Assembly (NCBI RefSeq): GCF_003945595.2
Contig: NW_024103696.1
Coordinates: 1,922,001-1,986,000 of the forward strand
Direction: 5' to 3'
Length of the DNA stretch: 64,000 nucleotides
From: Pipra filicauda
Lineage: Eukaryota; Chordata; Aves; Passeriformes; Pipridae
A program made the position numbers and the translations under genes. Shown piece after piece: positions 47,981 to 60,790 of this stretch. The notes under the pieces were generated by a model that saw nothing but the letters and a program-made list of their open reading frames with translations, made no database searches and was not told the DNA's origin. The first letter of the stretch is position 1; each line of letters starts with the position of its first letter.

Positions 47981-50791
47981 AAAGAATACCTTACAGATAA
48001 GGATCAAATTCATCTTAAATGTAAGTCTGCCAGTTTAGCTGTAGAAATACTAGGCATGAATTTAAGGCCTGTGATTCTCAGATTCCCTTAAAGGGAAGAA
48101 AATCCTAAGGGAAAATTTCCACATGTACTGCACTCATCTAGGAGTATATAGCTTCTGTGGGGAAAAGCTGTCTGCTACTGTACAAGGGTAAGACTACTGA
48201 GTAAGAGTAGGCTGACCATATGACTGATTAAAAAGGTCTTCACTTTTTTTTTTAATTTTTATTTTTAATCAAACTTCACTGCTTTCATATGTTTATATAG
48301 TTAGGGTGAAGTTAATGTCAATTAATTTAAGAGACAGAAAGATGGTCTACATTTAAATTCACCCACTCAGAATCCTTTGAAGTCTATGGAGCACAGTACA
48401 TGACTAATCATGCTCTGGAATTTTTCAGATATCCAAGCCTTTCAAAGTGCACTCTGTTCAATATTTGCTCAAAAAAAGGTTTATAGGATTTAAACAATTC
48501 TCATTTAGAAGACCAATGTTAGGAACAGTGAGAACAACTGGTATTTTGTCTATATAGTACATTTCATGGTTATTGTAGTGCTCTCTTCAAGGACTGGAGC
48601 TGAACTTATTATTTTGTTTTTCTTGTCAAAGTTGCTAAAACATAAACACCTTCACTGAATCAAGTTGAGGCATAAGATTAGTTCAATAAATATCTTAATT
48701 TTTAGCTTGGGTATTTCTCTTCTTTTATATAACTAGATGTCATGTAAGCTTTTGCAAACAGCATTACACCTTCAAATGGATCAATTCAGCAAAACCATGT
48801 TTGGGAACAACCAGTCAAATTCTGAACATCTGATTGATTTGGATTTTATAATGCTTCCTCTGATATGCTGGAGAATAGCTAAATGCATCTGCAAACATTA
48901 AAAAATTATTTCTACCAAAAGGACAACACCTGCTACTGTGATCACTGCAATAGCTGATTCAGCAGAAATACCCCTTGCCCTTGGAATTCCTTTATCTTCG
49001 GTTATTTAGTGCTGCTCAATCACTTCTCAGAAGAAAATGGCTCTTTAAAAAAATGACCTGGCTGCTTGCCATAGGGGAAGTTTCCCCTTCTGTTAGAGGG
49101 CTCAAGGTTCTTTAATTTTTCTCCCCCCTCTTTTTTTGGCTCATTTGACCCATATATAACATTAAACAGCTCCCTGGCTGACAGACAAGGCCATCTCATC
49201 ATATGGTAAATTGTAATACACTCCATTACACAGTAAGTTTAAAATCACAGCAACACTGAGAAGGCTGTGTTCTGAAATTAAATGCTTCTCCTGAAAGATA
49301 TGAACCACTAGCTAAGTACGCAAATAGGGCAGAGCCCACCTACCCCAGCAGAGGTTTCAGAGGAGCTTCTTGCACATGCTCCATGGAGTGTTCTCCTTTG
49401 TGTGATTACACTTCTTTGTCTTCGTTCTCTCCCATTCTATAGTTACCTCAGATGGTGCTTCTTTTCCCCTCTTCCCAGCATCCAGACATGCACTTACAGT
49501 TTGCATGTAGAAAAGGAAATCTTTTTACTATAAAAATATAATGTTTTGGTAGAAATTCACGTTTCATTTTCTTCATTCGTATTTGTTCCTCTCTTTCTCT
49601 TCTGCCTGGTATTTTGCCCACTCCCAGTACCAGCATGTAGGGCTAGAGTTATGTAAGTTACCACGCTGTTCCTAGATGACCGCACAGGAGGCCTGTCTTA
49701 AAGTTTGGAGTATGGCATAAAGACTCACAGATTATATAAAAGAAATTTAATCTCTCTACAGGTATAGTATATGATAGTTCTTCTCAGGAAATAGTATTGC
49801 CAAATCAGGGAAACATTGCCTGCAACCCTCTTAGACAAGATATATATATATTGTACCTCACATAGCCTACACTCTTTGAAAAGCACTGGGAATGAAAAGT
49901 CTGGCACCCTTTGATAGTTACACCTACTCAGAAGCAAAAACAGAGTGGAATCAAATGTAGGATTATTTTAAGGAAGATAAAAGCGATGGGGATTATGGGG
50001 AGAGGTTATTGGCAAGAGAGATGTGGGAATAAAAGGAAATTTTGTGGTAGAGTTCACACTAAAATAATTTCAATGATATTGTCTTGGTAATATTTATATT
50101 TTTAATTAGTTTTGTGTTGCATATGTGAAAGTCTGAGCCATTGGTGACAGACTGAAGCATTAAGTTTGGATGCACTGATATACCGTTATGTATTCCACAG
50201 CTATATTATGCCAGGGATGTGAATTAGCCCTTCCCACTGCTTCACACTGTGCCTTGTAGATTCACCAATAGGGTCAGAGATAGCTTAGCTATATGTTTGG
50301 AGCTGCAAGGCAACATATGAAAATGCTTTTGCATATCCATCTTATTTGTGAATCCAATTGAATATATCAGTGAGAATATAGAACAAAGACACATGCTAGT
50401 ATACTTATCACAGGAATTTGTATAATACCTTTCTTTTAGTGGATATGTAATTTTTCATTTTTTTTCCCTCTAGCTGAATTAAAATGAAACAAACAACAAT
50501 GCTTTAATGAATGCCTGAAAGAATACACCTTCCTTTTCTTTTCCCAAGTACAGATAAATTCAATCCTATGTACAACAGAGATATAAAAAATGTTCTACAA
50601 GTAATTTGGGCAGCAGATTATCTTTTACTTAACCAACTCAGATGAAAGGCCAAACTTCTACACCTTGAGCAGCTAAATAAGTAATTCATTACCCTAGACA
50701 TCATTCAATGTACACGCAAAAAATGACAGATTTGGGTAAATTTTCAACAAAGAGGGTGAATTAAAACCCCGTTATCAATCCACAGTAGGTA
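47981..50791. other. Non-coding stretch
   Basis: No gene or repeat recognised. Short T run at about 48246. Confidence 0.5.
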
Positions 50792-51337
50792 ATGAAATGT
50801 TGCAGTCTGAAATTCAGATACCAGCAGAAAAAGAACTACTAGGATTAAACAGGAAACCTTGAGCCACAGGGGCTGGGGAGAAACCCACCATCGAAAAGAC
50901 CAGACAAGATCCGTTAACATTCATTCATGTGGACTGTCCTGTCTCCCCCAGCAGGATATGGAGAGACTCTGCTGTGATGCCATCAGTTCATGCAAAAGCC
51001 CCATTGTTTTCTCCCCTCCCTGTGTAATTCTTATTTTGGGAAAAGCCGACCATTCTCCCTCAGTGTAATACTGCTTACTGCAAATATCAATTCTTTTCCC
51101 CCGAATATAAATACTGAATCCGAGAAATATAAATCCCTTTTTTCCCCTTATGTCATCCCTGCTGCTGGAAGTGCTAATAGATTGTGAAATCCCCTATTTG
51201 ACATAACCCTGCCTCCTTAATAGCATGTTAAGCCCCGAAGACTCTTAAATAAGCGCTTCGCATGTTCAATAAACTATTCCAGTTTCTACCTCCAAACCTG
51301 GGATTGTGTTAATCTTTTCAGACCGGTTACAATGAAA
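50792..51337 (+). mobile_element. Solo LTR (50798-51331), duplication ATGAAA
   Basis: A 534-bp LTR starts TGTTGCAGTCTG and ends AGACCGGTTACA, flanked by ATGAAA at 50792-50797 and 51332-51337. AATAAA at 51268-51273 and a TATAAAT at 51106-51112 support plus orientation. A 6-bp duplication is typical of class II (ERVK/alpha-beta-like) avian ERVs. No provirus body follows. It is unrelated in sequence to the other LTRs here. The 65-69-codon frames inside are chance. Confidence 0.88.
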
Positions 51338-52739
51338 CTGTTATTGAAGTACAATTTTATACTTTAAACAAAAAGTCCAAATTTTGTAACAAAAAATTGA
51401 TAATAGTCACCATAATATCAAATGATTAAGAACATTAGAGAGAACAAAAGAGGGACAGAATACCTTATAGGAAGAATTAATCATGTGTAATATTGAGACA
51501 ACCGAGATGTGACAAAATAAAATAATCTGAAATATAATGTCATGAGCTTTATGCTTTCTGTTATAATAAGAATGTCTCTGTAAACTAGTATCCTGTAGGA
51601 AGATGTATCATCTGTAGATATGGAAAGTCTAACCATACTATTGTGTATAGGATTAATGAGATATAATTTATAACCATGTCCATTGCTTTGATCATTGCTG
51701 AAGAATAAGATTTTCAGACATGAATGGTACAGGGAAGAAAAGAACAAGACAGATATACCTCTCCTATATGTTAAGTGAGATCCTGAACCACAGAACCATT
51801 GCACTCTTGTGTGAGTTCACAATTGATTTGAAATATTGAAGAGCTGTGAAAAAAGAAAGGAATATTCAAATATTTGCATGAAATTCCTGAAATATTTACA
51901 TGAAACTGCTGAAAATTTAAAAAAAAAAAAAAAAAACATTTTAAATGGTAAAGACTACAATTACAGTTATTTTTACTTGCTTGGGTTCTTTTTAAACTTT
52001 GTTTTTGTCTTCATACTTTTTTGCTGCCATGATGCATAATACTGTGGGTTCAAGGACAGCTGTTCACTGATCTTAATTTCTGTAATATTCAGAAATACTA
52101 CCTCATTTTAAAAAGAGAAAATTACTTTATTCCAAGTGCAAACTATGACTAAAAGTCTCCTTGGAAGAGTTAGCAGGAAGATGTAAAATTGTAATTTTAC
52201 AAGCACATTGTCAAAGTTATAATTCAAAATTTATTGGCAATAAATCGACAAGCTCAACATCTGACATTTTATTTAGTGATAGATTTGATTGACAAAGTCA
52301 TAAAACCCAATCAGATTCAGAATGTTCCTGATACTCTGAGTAGCTATGATTTGAGAGGGTTGTTTCAGCTTCACAATTACAGCCAGATTTTGAGAAGACC
52401 TCAAGGTCAGATTTGTAAGTACTCTTCCTCTACAACTGAAAACAATTATTTTAAAATAAGCATTTTTCTTCTATAAACAAAAATGAAGGGCAATACTCAG
52501 TAGCTCTGTAGCTCAAAAGCTTACAACCCACTTTTCTAACGTAATCTCGTTTGGCAAACTGACCAGTTAATTTGAGACCTGAAGTGGAGCTGATTCTCTA
52601 GAAAACCTGATCTCAGTCAGAGTTGATAAGTCTTTGTTAGCTTTTACAACTTTGATATTCATAAAATTCAGAAAAGGCACCATTTTTGACATCTAAAGAA
52701 GAAAAAAAAATTGTATAATCAGTTGTATTTTTAGTACTA
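51338..52739. other. AT-rich non-coding stretch
   Basis: No gene recognised. An A run lies at about 51919-51936. Confidence 0.55.
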
Positions 52740-52842
52740 TATTTATATATATACATATATATACGGAAGTATATGTATATATAAATATATAGATAAAAAT
52801 GTATATATATATATATATAAATATGTGGGTTTATATATATGT
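52740..52842. repeat. (TA)n / TATATG-rich microsatellite
   Basis: About 100 bp of alternating TA with interspersed TATACA and TATATG units. It produces a spurious Tyr/Ile-rich minus-strand frame. Confidence 0.92.
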
Positions 52843-52907
52843 GTGTTGCCTGGTCAGTCATATCTGATAACTCTGAGGGCTTTTTTAAACTTATAGGCAT
52901 AGGGATT

Positions 52908-53100
52908 AATTAACTGCAGTAAGGCATTTGACACAATAGAATCCAAAGAGGGTTTGAAATTTACTTCAAGAGTTAAAACATGATCACTTCTTGGATCACT
53001 ATGGAAAATATCAAACATGTGGGTATATTTTAAATGGAAAATAAATGGGAACTAGATGAGGTAGGAAGGCTGGTCAAGAGATGTTTACAGGAGCCCAGAT
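52908..53100 (+). mobile_element. Possible ancient LINE RT fragment
   Basis: 'TGCAGTAAGGCATTTGACAC' translates as CSKAFDT, like the RT block SKAFDT in CR1-clade LINEs, followed ~60 bp later by a 'CTTCTTGGAT' segment like the SWI codons. No tail or further motif, so weak. Confidence 0.3.
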
Positions 53101-54150
53101 GCAAGATGACAAATGTTTGGATAAAGATTTTCCCAACTGGTGTAATAAAATATCTACATATTTTGGGAAGGACTAACCATTCAATACTGATGCTAACAAA
53201 ATGCTGTTCAAGTAAAAATACGAGTAGGAAATAATAAACTAGAATCCAGAAATTCTCATAAAGTAAAATGTGTCATCTTGTTCAGGAAGCACAGCCTTCC
53301 TAAAAAAACAAAACAAAAAACCCAAAACAAACCAACAGAGACAAACCCCAGAAATCTAGAACAATATCTATGTAGGTCAGTATCAAAGATTCCTTTCATA
53401 AAGGTTTTATGTGAATGTGGAAGATTTCCTAGCAGTCGAAGTAATAAGGAAAATATATCTAACATAAATCTAAATCTTAATCATATAAATCTTAGATATA
53501 AAATTGTGGCTGCACAAACAAACTTGTTCTTTTGCCTAAAAAAACCCAAAGCGTTGAAATAAAAAATTCTGAGGAAGCTAAAACTGAAATCTGTACAAGG
53601 ATATATGAAAGGAAATACATTGTACTCTTTTCTTACATTGTTTTGAACCTTTTATTTTTGATGGAAACTTATTACAAGTAGTAGAGCTAAAGGTCATCTT
53701 ATGAATTCATATTGCTATGGAATAGGAAGCATTTGCATTACAGTAAATTGTGCTACAGGCAAATGCATAGTAGGGTTCCTTGTTTTGCTGTTAGTTTGGT
53801 TTTTGCACCTCCAAGCATCAAAATCTGCTCAGAGCTCACTTTGAAAGATTGGATCTGAGGGCAGTGGAAGTGAGGAAGCTTCACTTTTGGAAGTCAGAAT
53901 ATCAAACAGAACAGAGCTCTGGGAATCAACAGAGACTTTGAGAATAATAGCAAAGTAAAGACTGGAAGAAGACCCGTTGGTGGTGAATTTTCATGATCGG
54001 CTTGGAAAGCTAAGGATAGTTGCTTCCTCGTGTTCACTGACTCACCAAAAACCTAAATTCATAAGCATTTTAAGTCAACAAAAAACATTCTGAGGAAAAG
54101 CAAGCAAAGCAATGAAAAGCAGAGTGGAAACAAAAGGATAGGACAGGATG
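53101..54150. other. AT-rich non-coding stretch
   Basis: Nothing recognised apart from an A-rich run at 53301-53340. Confidence 0.5.
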
Positions 54151-54250
54151 TGTTTTTTTTCTTTTTTTTTTTTTTCTTTTTTTTTCATTGTTTTGGTTTT
54201 GTTTGGTTTTGGTTTTGTTTTATTTCTGGTTTTTTGTTTTTTTTTTTTTT
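54151..54250. repeat. T-rich low-complexity tract
   Basis: About 100 bp of T runs separated by C, G or GG (TTTTC, GGTTTTG patterns) with no A tail or target duplication that would mark a retrocopy. Confidence 0.9.
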
Positions 54251-57198
54251 ATTTGGAACAGGCTATTAATAGGATTAATGATTGAAGGAAAAAGATAAAT
54301 ATGAAAACTGACAGCTCATATAGGACTAAGTTCTGTTGCCTTTCTACAAAGTTAATTTATTTAAGTACATTTAAGTGAGACCAACAATGCCACAAGGTGC
54401 TGTTCAGTGTGACTGATGGTATCACAACCCTGAGTTTAAGCCTTATTTTAAAAGCCTTTGACAAACAGCTACATAAAATGTGTATAACAACAGGGTAAAA
54501 TTCAGAGAAGCAAACAAGGTTTCCTACTCCTGCAGCACTGCATTAACAAGTCTGTGTGCAATTTATATTCAAGTTTTGTTTAAAGTATATTGTTTTTAAA
54601 TTCTAAACCTGAATAAGCAAAGAACAAGTATGTTAAAAAGCAACTTTTTTTCTCCATACCCTCTGTTCTTAAATTTTACAAATTAGATGTTACAGAATAT
54701 GTCAATATTCAATTCTTTTAGAGAAATATGATCACACTTTCTTACATTCCAAGGACTCAATTCTTTGCTAAGGGCAATCAAAATCTATTTAATAGAAGAT
54801 TACATTCACATACATTTAGATAAAATAAAGCAAAGATAGATAGGTCATGTGACTAAGATACCACACTCTTTATAACATTTTAAATAAAAGGCCACTGCCA
54901 GATAATGTGTGCTAAATTAGCACCTTCCTCTCCACATTGCCAGCAAGTATTGTTATCCAGCAAACACGTTTGAAGTATGCCCTATATCAGTTTTATCTCA
55001 CTTAAATTTAAATTACAGTTTCATTTTAATCATGCAAACATCTTTTTATTCTGTCTCCAATATATTTGAAGAGTATGAGAAATTAAGAGTTTTAGGAAAG
55101 AAATGTGAACTCTGATGTCTGGAGTGAGATACTGTCTGGCACAGTACTACAGAAGCTTACATGGATCGTATGAGTATTAGGAGAACAGACAAGCAGGAGC
55201 ACAGAAATAGGATGAGGAAAAATGTGTGATGAAAGAGTTTGGAGGAAAATTATATAGAGAGAATTGTTTAAAAAAAACTCATGGAACGTATTTCTCATTA
55301 CAAAATTCATTGAACAAAGATAAAATATTTGACAAAATCTATATATTTTCTATTAAATCATACACTGTTTCAAAGTATTTATTTTGAAACATATAAATTC
55401 TGATTATGTCAATATATGTAAGTATGGAATTATACTATGTAAAAGTCATACTGTTGTATTAAATAAAAGTAAATCTGAAAGTAAATTATGTTTATGTATT
55501 ATTTTATTAGACATTTGGAAATGCTTTGTTTGAAATTTCTTGAAAATCAACAACATCCTTGAAAATTTAATTGAAACATTTGAGACTACTTATAAACACT
55601 TTGTGTAAAGTCAGTGCTGCAAAAATGCTGTAACTGAGCTGAAAAACTAAACCTTATGAGTCAAACTCAGAGATGATAATTGAACCTATCTGCAGCTTAC
55701 ATGTAAGAAGAAAATTATTGTCTCTCTATAAGAGTGTGTTCAATACTGGCCTACAAGCAATTTGATCTAGAAGGCAAAATATTAATTGGTAAGGACCTTA
55801 TATAACATAAAAAAAATTGTCTTTAATACAAGATCAAAACTCAGAATGCTTAGAAACTGGTAACAGTGGCTAAAAAATAATTTTTTATTAACATGTGAAA
55901 GAAAATATCCATTACTATAGATAAAGAAAAAGAGGACTACTAAACCAATTCAGGTGCCCACTGTGGATTCATGAAAGTCATTAATCTCTCTTAGAAAGTC
56001 TTTTTGGTGGAGCTGTCAGTTCTAAACCTGAAATGAAAGAGAAAGTTTATTAGGTCACATGACTGAAGAAAAATAAAATCTGAAGAAGAAGGAATGTGCT
56101 AAGCAAGTTTTTGGAGGTGACCAAAAAACAATAACAAACTAAGAACTGCGGGAGCTGTTTTTTCTTTGTTTTCATGGGTTTACATTAATGTATATTTAAG
56201 TAGTTGGAACACTGATAGAAATCCATTTCTAACGTTTACATGAAGGATTGGTGTAGAAATACTTATCCTTAAGCCTAGAACTGTTTCTTTCTTAAATGAA
56301 GTTACAGGGCATTGGCAGACCATATGTTGCAGATGGTGAAACTGAAGTTTGATAAATAAAGGCCTTTGATATGTTACAATTAGATGTTTTTTGTTGCAAA
56401 TAAATACATGTCAAACATTTTATGTAATCACACAATTATAGAAAATGCTTCTAACTTCTCTACAGGACACCAAGGTTCCCCTCAGGTTTTTGTGCACTTT
56501 AGCAGTTTCTTTCATGTTGCCCTCTGAAACGCTAGCAGCAAAATCCCTTGAAATTGCATCCCCAAATTTCAAGTAACATCACATGGCCGAGAAATAAGGC
56601 AAACCAAGTTACAAGAGATGGAGAAAGTAGGAAGAAGGAAGGAGAAAGTAAACACAGCTGAAAAGACAAACGATAAAGGGTGAAATGTACACAGATGAAA
56701 GCAACTTCAAGTTGCTTTTTATGATCCTTATTCAGGCTGGTCAACAGCAGTGAAACTGTACGTAGTTAAGAACACAGACCCACACACTATCTGAATACAG
56801 ACTTAAATTTTAGTTTGATAAAGTGAACCATGATTGATGGAAAATCTCAGCAGAATTATAATTTGTTCTAAATCACAGAATTAAGTTTTAGAAATGTTTC
56901 CTGAATACCCATTATGGTTTGTAGACTTAAAATCTCACACTATCTTTCTCCCAGGTTGCTTTTCCCTGCACACTTGCTAGCTGGGCTACATTTGCTGCGA
57001 TAAATGTGGACAAGTAGGTTACTGCATTAATTATGGAAGTCCTTGGACATGTTTCATTCTCTTAATCCATCTGAAAATTTAATCTAACTGGAGAATGAAA
57101 ACCAAAGAACATGGACTGGAGGCAGTCAAATTACTATTGTTTGAGGTACCCTGTCATCTTAAAATTTAAATATTTTCATACTAAATATTTCAGGGTTC
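54251..57198. other. AT-rich non-coding stretch (2.9 kb)
   Basis: No gene or repeat recognised. Confidence 0.55.
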
Positions 57199-57362
57199 TG
57201 AATATAAATCAATATAAATACAATATCAATATATTATCAATATAAATACGTGAAAATTCTCATCACATATAAATCATCAATCAATACATCATCAATATAA
57301 ATACATGGAAAGTATCATCAATATAAATACATGGAAAGCAGCCATGACAAAGAAATCATCAA
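57199..57362. repeat. AATATCAATATAAATAC-type imperfect tandem array
   Basis: Irregular copies of 'ATCAATATAAATAC' recur about six times. The cleanest pair, 'CATCAATATAAATACATGG', repeats at 57290 and 57316 with a 26-bp period. Confidence 0.85.
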
Positions 57363-59242
57363 TATGTTAACCTTCTGCCTAACATTATTCATGTATTTAC
57401 CCACAAACTTGCATGCTCTCTAGACTTGTGTACATCTGTAATCCCTTGGCCCACAATATATGTACACACAGCTGTTTTACTGGCATCATGGGAATGGTGA
57501 AAAACAGCTCAATTTCCCAGGCTGCATTTTGTATTTATTACTTGGGATGTGACTTCTCTCACCAGGCATAAGTTAAATAAAAGTTCAGTTCCCTAAGCTA
57601 GTCATCTGTGTTTCTGTGGTAGCTGATAGAAAAAAAATAGGCTGCGGCAATGGGGAATTGTCCTCAGAAGGTACCGGTCCTCTGTGCCAAGTAGAGAAAT
57701 AGTTTAGATAACTACTTACAAATATTCTTCTTCTTTTTTTTTTTTTTTTAAATATTGAAAAAAATAGTATTTTATTCAAATGTTTCTATCAGCATCTGGA
57801 ATGACAATGCCAATTCACTGGTCAAAATCAGAAACACTCTGAATCCAAATATAAATCTATGTTCTGTCAAAGCCAAGTGTAAAAATATGATTTATTTTGA
57901 GAGGACCTTGTCTGGAGTGCAAATTTTCTGGTCCCCTCAAAGCCGTGACAATATGTCTCCTGGTGTCCTACTTGATAAGTGAGAATTTGTCTGAGTAAGA
58001 AATTCATGCAATTAGGTAAAATCAGCATAGGTTTTGAAGACATTAGAGAATTTAACAGATGTAGGTGGTGTTACCATAGCAAAACCCACTTTCTGTAATC
58101 TAGTTCCCTAGCTCCCTGGAGTACCTTTCATACCTTTTAAAGAGTTGCTGATTCTTCTTACTGATTTCCTAGCTGTGCATTATTATGTGCACTTGTAAGA
58201 ATAAAAGGCTTTGTGGTTGAGAGTTTATTGGTTTCTCCTTTTAAATCAAACCTGAAGACAGAATCTGAGGGTGTTTTTACTTCTGTTTATAATGATAATT
58301 CATCTGGTTCCTCTAAATGTTAGGATGATGTCTTAAAATACTGGATTATGACTTCGGGCTGAGAATAAGCAGCGGTAGCAGATGGACTCCTGAAAAACAA
58401 AGATCCCATTTTCACGCAAATGTTCCTAGTAGTAAAGAACAATGGAAGATAAATATTGAGAAATACATAATATAGAAACAGAATGGCTTGTAAACAGTAT
58501 GCTTTCAAGAGTCAGCTGCTCTTTAAGCAAACTAGAATAGAGTAGCTCTAGAGACACATTACATGATTCAGTGTAATTACTGGCTTGTTCAAGTAAGTGC
58601 ATTTTATCTGATTTTAATCTGAATTCTTCAATTCAGCTATATAGTACAATGACATACTTTGCATTTTGGAAAATGCACCATACAGAAACACAGACAATAC
58701 ATCTTCGCAGTTTTATACAATATTACATGTTATGACAGAAAATTGAACTACAGAAGGGATTTTCAGCATAAGTAATGTTTTCAGAGTGATGAGGAGAGTT
58801 TGGAGACACTGTAAAATACATTATCTTTTTTTTTAGTTAAAAAAACCCACAGAAATTTACCTTGTTACTGTTTGCAATTACTTTTTATTATTCCTTGGAA
58901 CACTTTAAGGGGTGATTTTTGTTTCTTCAGAATGTTGCCAGAAAACAAAAATCTTTTGAATATTTAGACATAATTGTGTACATAACCTTTTCATAAAGTG
59001 TTTCCTTCCTAGAAGATGTCCTAACCACCAAGCTATACAACATGATGATATCAGAGGTATCAGTCATGCAATCTGCACTCAACCCTTTTTAAGTGGGATA
59101 TGACAAAGCAAGATAAAATCAAAATTAATTAGTCCAGAGGAAGGAAGCAAGAATTCTAGAAAATATATAGCTCAAACAACTGGAGGGAGAAGTCTAGAAT
59201 CATTTTCCTCGTGTTATGAGTGCTGTTTTTTATGTAACATGT
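57363..59242. other. AT-rich non-coding stretch
   Basis: No gene recognised. T run at about 57733-57748. Confidence 0.55.
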
Positions 59243-59438
59243 ACAAACGGAACAGGTTGCCCAGAGAAGCTGTGGATGCCCCTTCCCTGGAAGTGTTCAA
59301 TGCCAGGTTGGATGAGGTTTTTGAGTAGCCTGTTCCAGGTGGAAGGTGTCCCTGTCCATGGCAGGGGAGGTTTGGAACTAAATGATCTTGAAGGCCCCTT
59401 CCAACCCAAACCATTCTATGATTTTATGAGTCTATGAA
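59243..59438 (+). mobile_element. CR1 3' end fragment
   Basis: 'GGAACAGGTTGCCCAGAGAA', 'GCTGTGGATGCCCCTTCCCT', 'GGAAGGTGTCCCTGTCCATG' and 'GATCTTGAAGGCCCCTTCCA' precede a tail of the form ATTCTATGATTTTATGAGTC. About 195 bp and well preserved. Confidence 0.92.
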
Positions 59439-59754
59439 ATAGACTCGGAAACAAGAACAGGATTTAACGTAATAGGTTAAATTGTATTATCTATTTCTTC
59501 TCTTTCAATCCCAAAATAATTTGAATTAGTTCCTTCACCAGAAAGAAAAGTAACACTTTCAAAAAGAAGGATGAAAAATAGATGTCTCAGTGTAGGATGC
59601 TCTCTAGCTAGATGGTCACATGAAATTTGGAGATATCAAATTGTACCCTCTCAGGTTGAACTTTGATAGAGTAGACTGGATTAGGGAAAATGTTGATCTC
59701 TTGTCCCACGGCTATGTATAGGCAATTACATTTATGTGTAATCAGTTCTTTAAA
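59439..59754. other. Non-coding stretch
   Basis: Nothing recognised. Confidence 0.5.
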
Positions 59755-59857
59755 CTTACATGGTTGCTGCCAACACAAGGAGCTGGAAGCCACCGTGAAG
59801 CTGGAAAGCTATAATCTGATCAAAGTCACTGAAACTTGGTGTGATGAATCACATGAT
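59755..59857 (+). mobile_element. CR1 endonuclease start fragment, plus strand
   Basis: In-frame text 'KELEATVKLESYNLIKVTE' and 'TWCDESHDG' corresponds to the N-terminal part of the CR1 endonuclease, around its conserved Glu. It stops abruptly at 59857, where reversed CR1 3' text begins. Confidence 0.75.
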
Positions 59858-60138
59858 GGAACACCCACAGCTTCTCTAAGCAACATGTTCCAGTGCCTCA
59901 CCACCCTCATTGTAAAACACTTCTTCCTTATGCCCAAGCTAAATCTACCCTCTTTCAGTTTAATACTATTCTCCTGTCACTACAAACCTTGGTAAAAAGT
60001 CTCTCCCTCTCTTTTCTTAGGCTCCCTTTATATACTGAAAGGTTGCAATAAGGCTGCAAAAAGATCCTTCTCCAGGCGGAAAAACGTCAACTTTCTTGGT
60101 TTTTCTTAGGAGAGGTATTCCAGGCCTTTGACCAATTT
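59858..60138 (-). mobile_element. CR1 post-RT fragment, minus strand
   Basis: 'ACACCCACAGCTTCTCTAAG', 'TGTTCCAGTGCCTCACCACC' and 'AAAACACTTCTTCCTTATGC' are reversed CR1 ORF2 C-terminus, ending at text equivalent to 'KLVKGLE' on the minus strand. The CR1 tail itself is absent. Confidence 0.8.
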
Positions 60139-60790
60139 CATGGTCAGGGCATGATCACTGCAGGCCAGTCTTCACCTCTGTAATTATTTCATCTGAGTCA
60201 GCAAGCACAGGTCTAACAATGTTTATTTTCTGGTCAGGCTATATCCCATGAATTAAGAATTTATCATCAAGGCACTCTAAGGGTCTCCTGGACTGCTTAC
60301 AGCTTGCTGTGCTGCTTTTTCAGATGCCAGGGGGTTGCTGTTTCCCTGTGGGCTCAGAGCATGAGAGCATGCTTTTTTCTCAGTTGAAGTAAGAACGCTT
60401 TGTCAAAAAGCTCCCCTTGATCAGTTGTCCTGTAGTAAACAACCACGAGGTTTCCTTTGTTGTCTTGGCCTTTATTTTTTTGCCCATATGTTCTCAACCT
60501 ATTCATCATTGTTTTTCAAAGACAGATCTGTGCAGTTAGTCCATTTATTTTTTTTACACAGAGGACAAACCCTTTCCTGTCCACCCTCCTTCACTACCTG
60601 TCCCCTTAAACACTTTATAGTCAGTGATTGCAGTGCTCCACTCAAATGATTCATCCCACTAAAGTTCAGTGGCAGTGAACTATCATAGCTTTCCAGGCTG
60701 CATCAGGTTTGCTACCCATGTGTGTATGCACTGGTATAGAGACACTTCAGCTGCATTTTTTACTCCCTCACCCTTTTGGGGGATCCTTTT
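60139..60790 (-). mobile_element. CR1 endonuclease region, minus strand
   Basis: Minus-strand translation recovers decayed endonuclease blocks: 'YTSAYTHG' and 'LESYDSS' near 60690-60760, 'SFEWSTAITDYKVFKG' near 60590-60650, 'VVYYRTTDQG' near 60420, 'SKQSRRPLECLDDKF' near 60260 and 'SDHALT' near 60150, the catalytic Asp-His region. They align in order with the 13.5-kb copy ('[15 protein letters not shown]', 'VCYRPPNQ', '[15 protein letters not shown]', 'SDHEII'). The reading frame is full of lesions. The RT that should follow is missing: the next text is the post-RT region. Confidence 0.75.

Noticed and set aside
52740..52842. TA array as a regulatory TATA cluster
   Set aside because: A plain microsatellite with no gene nearby.
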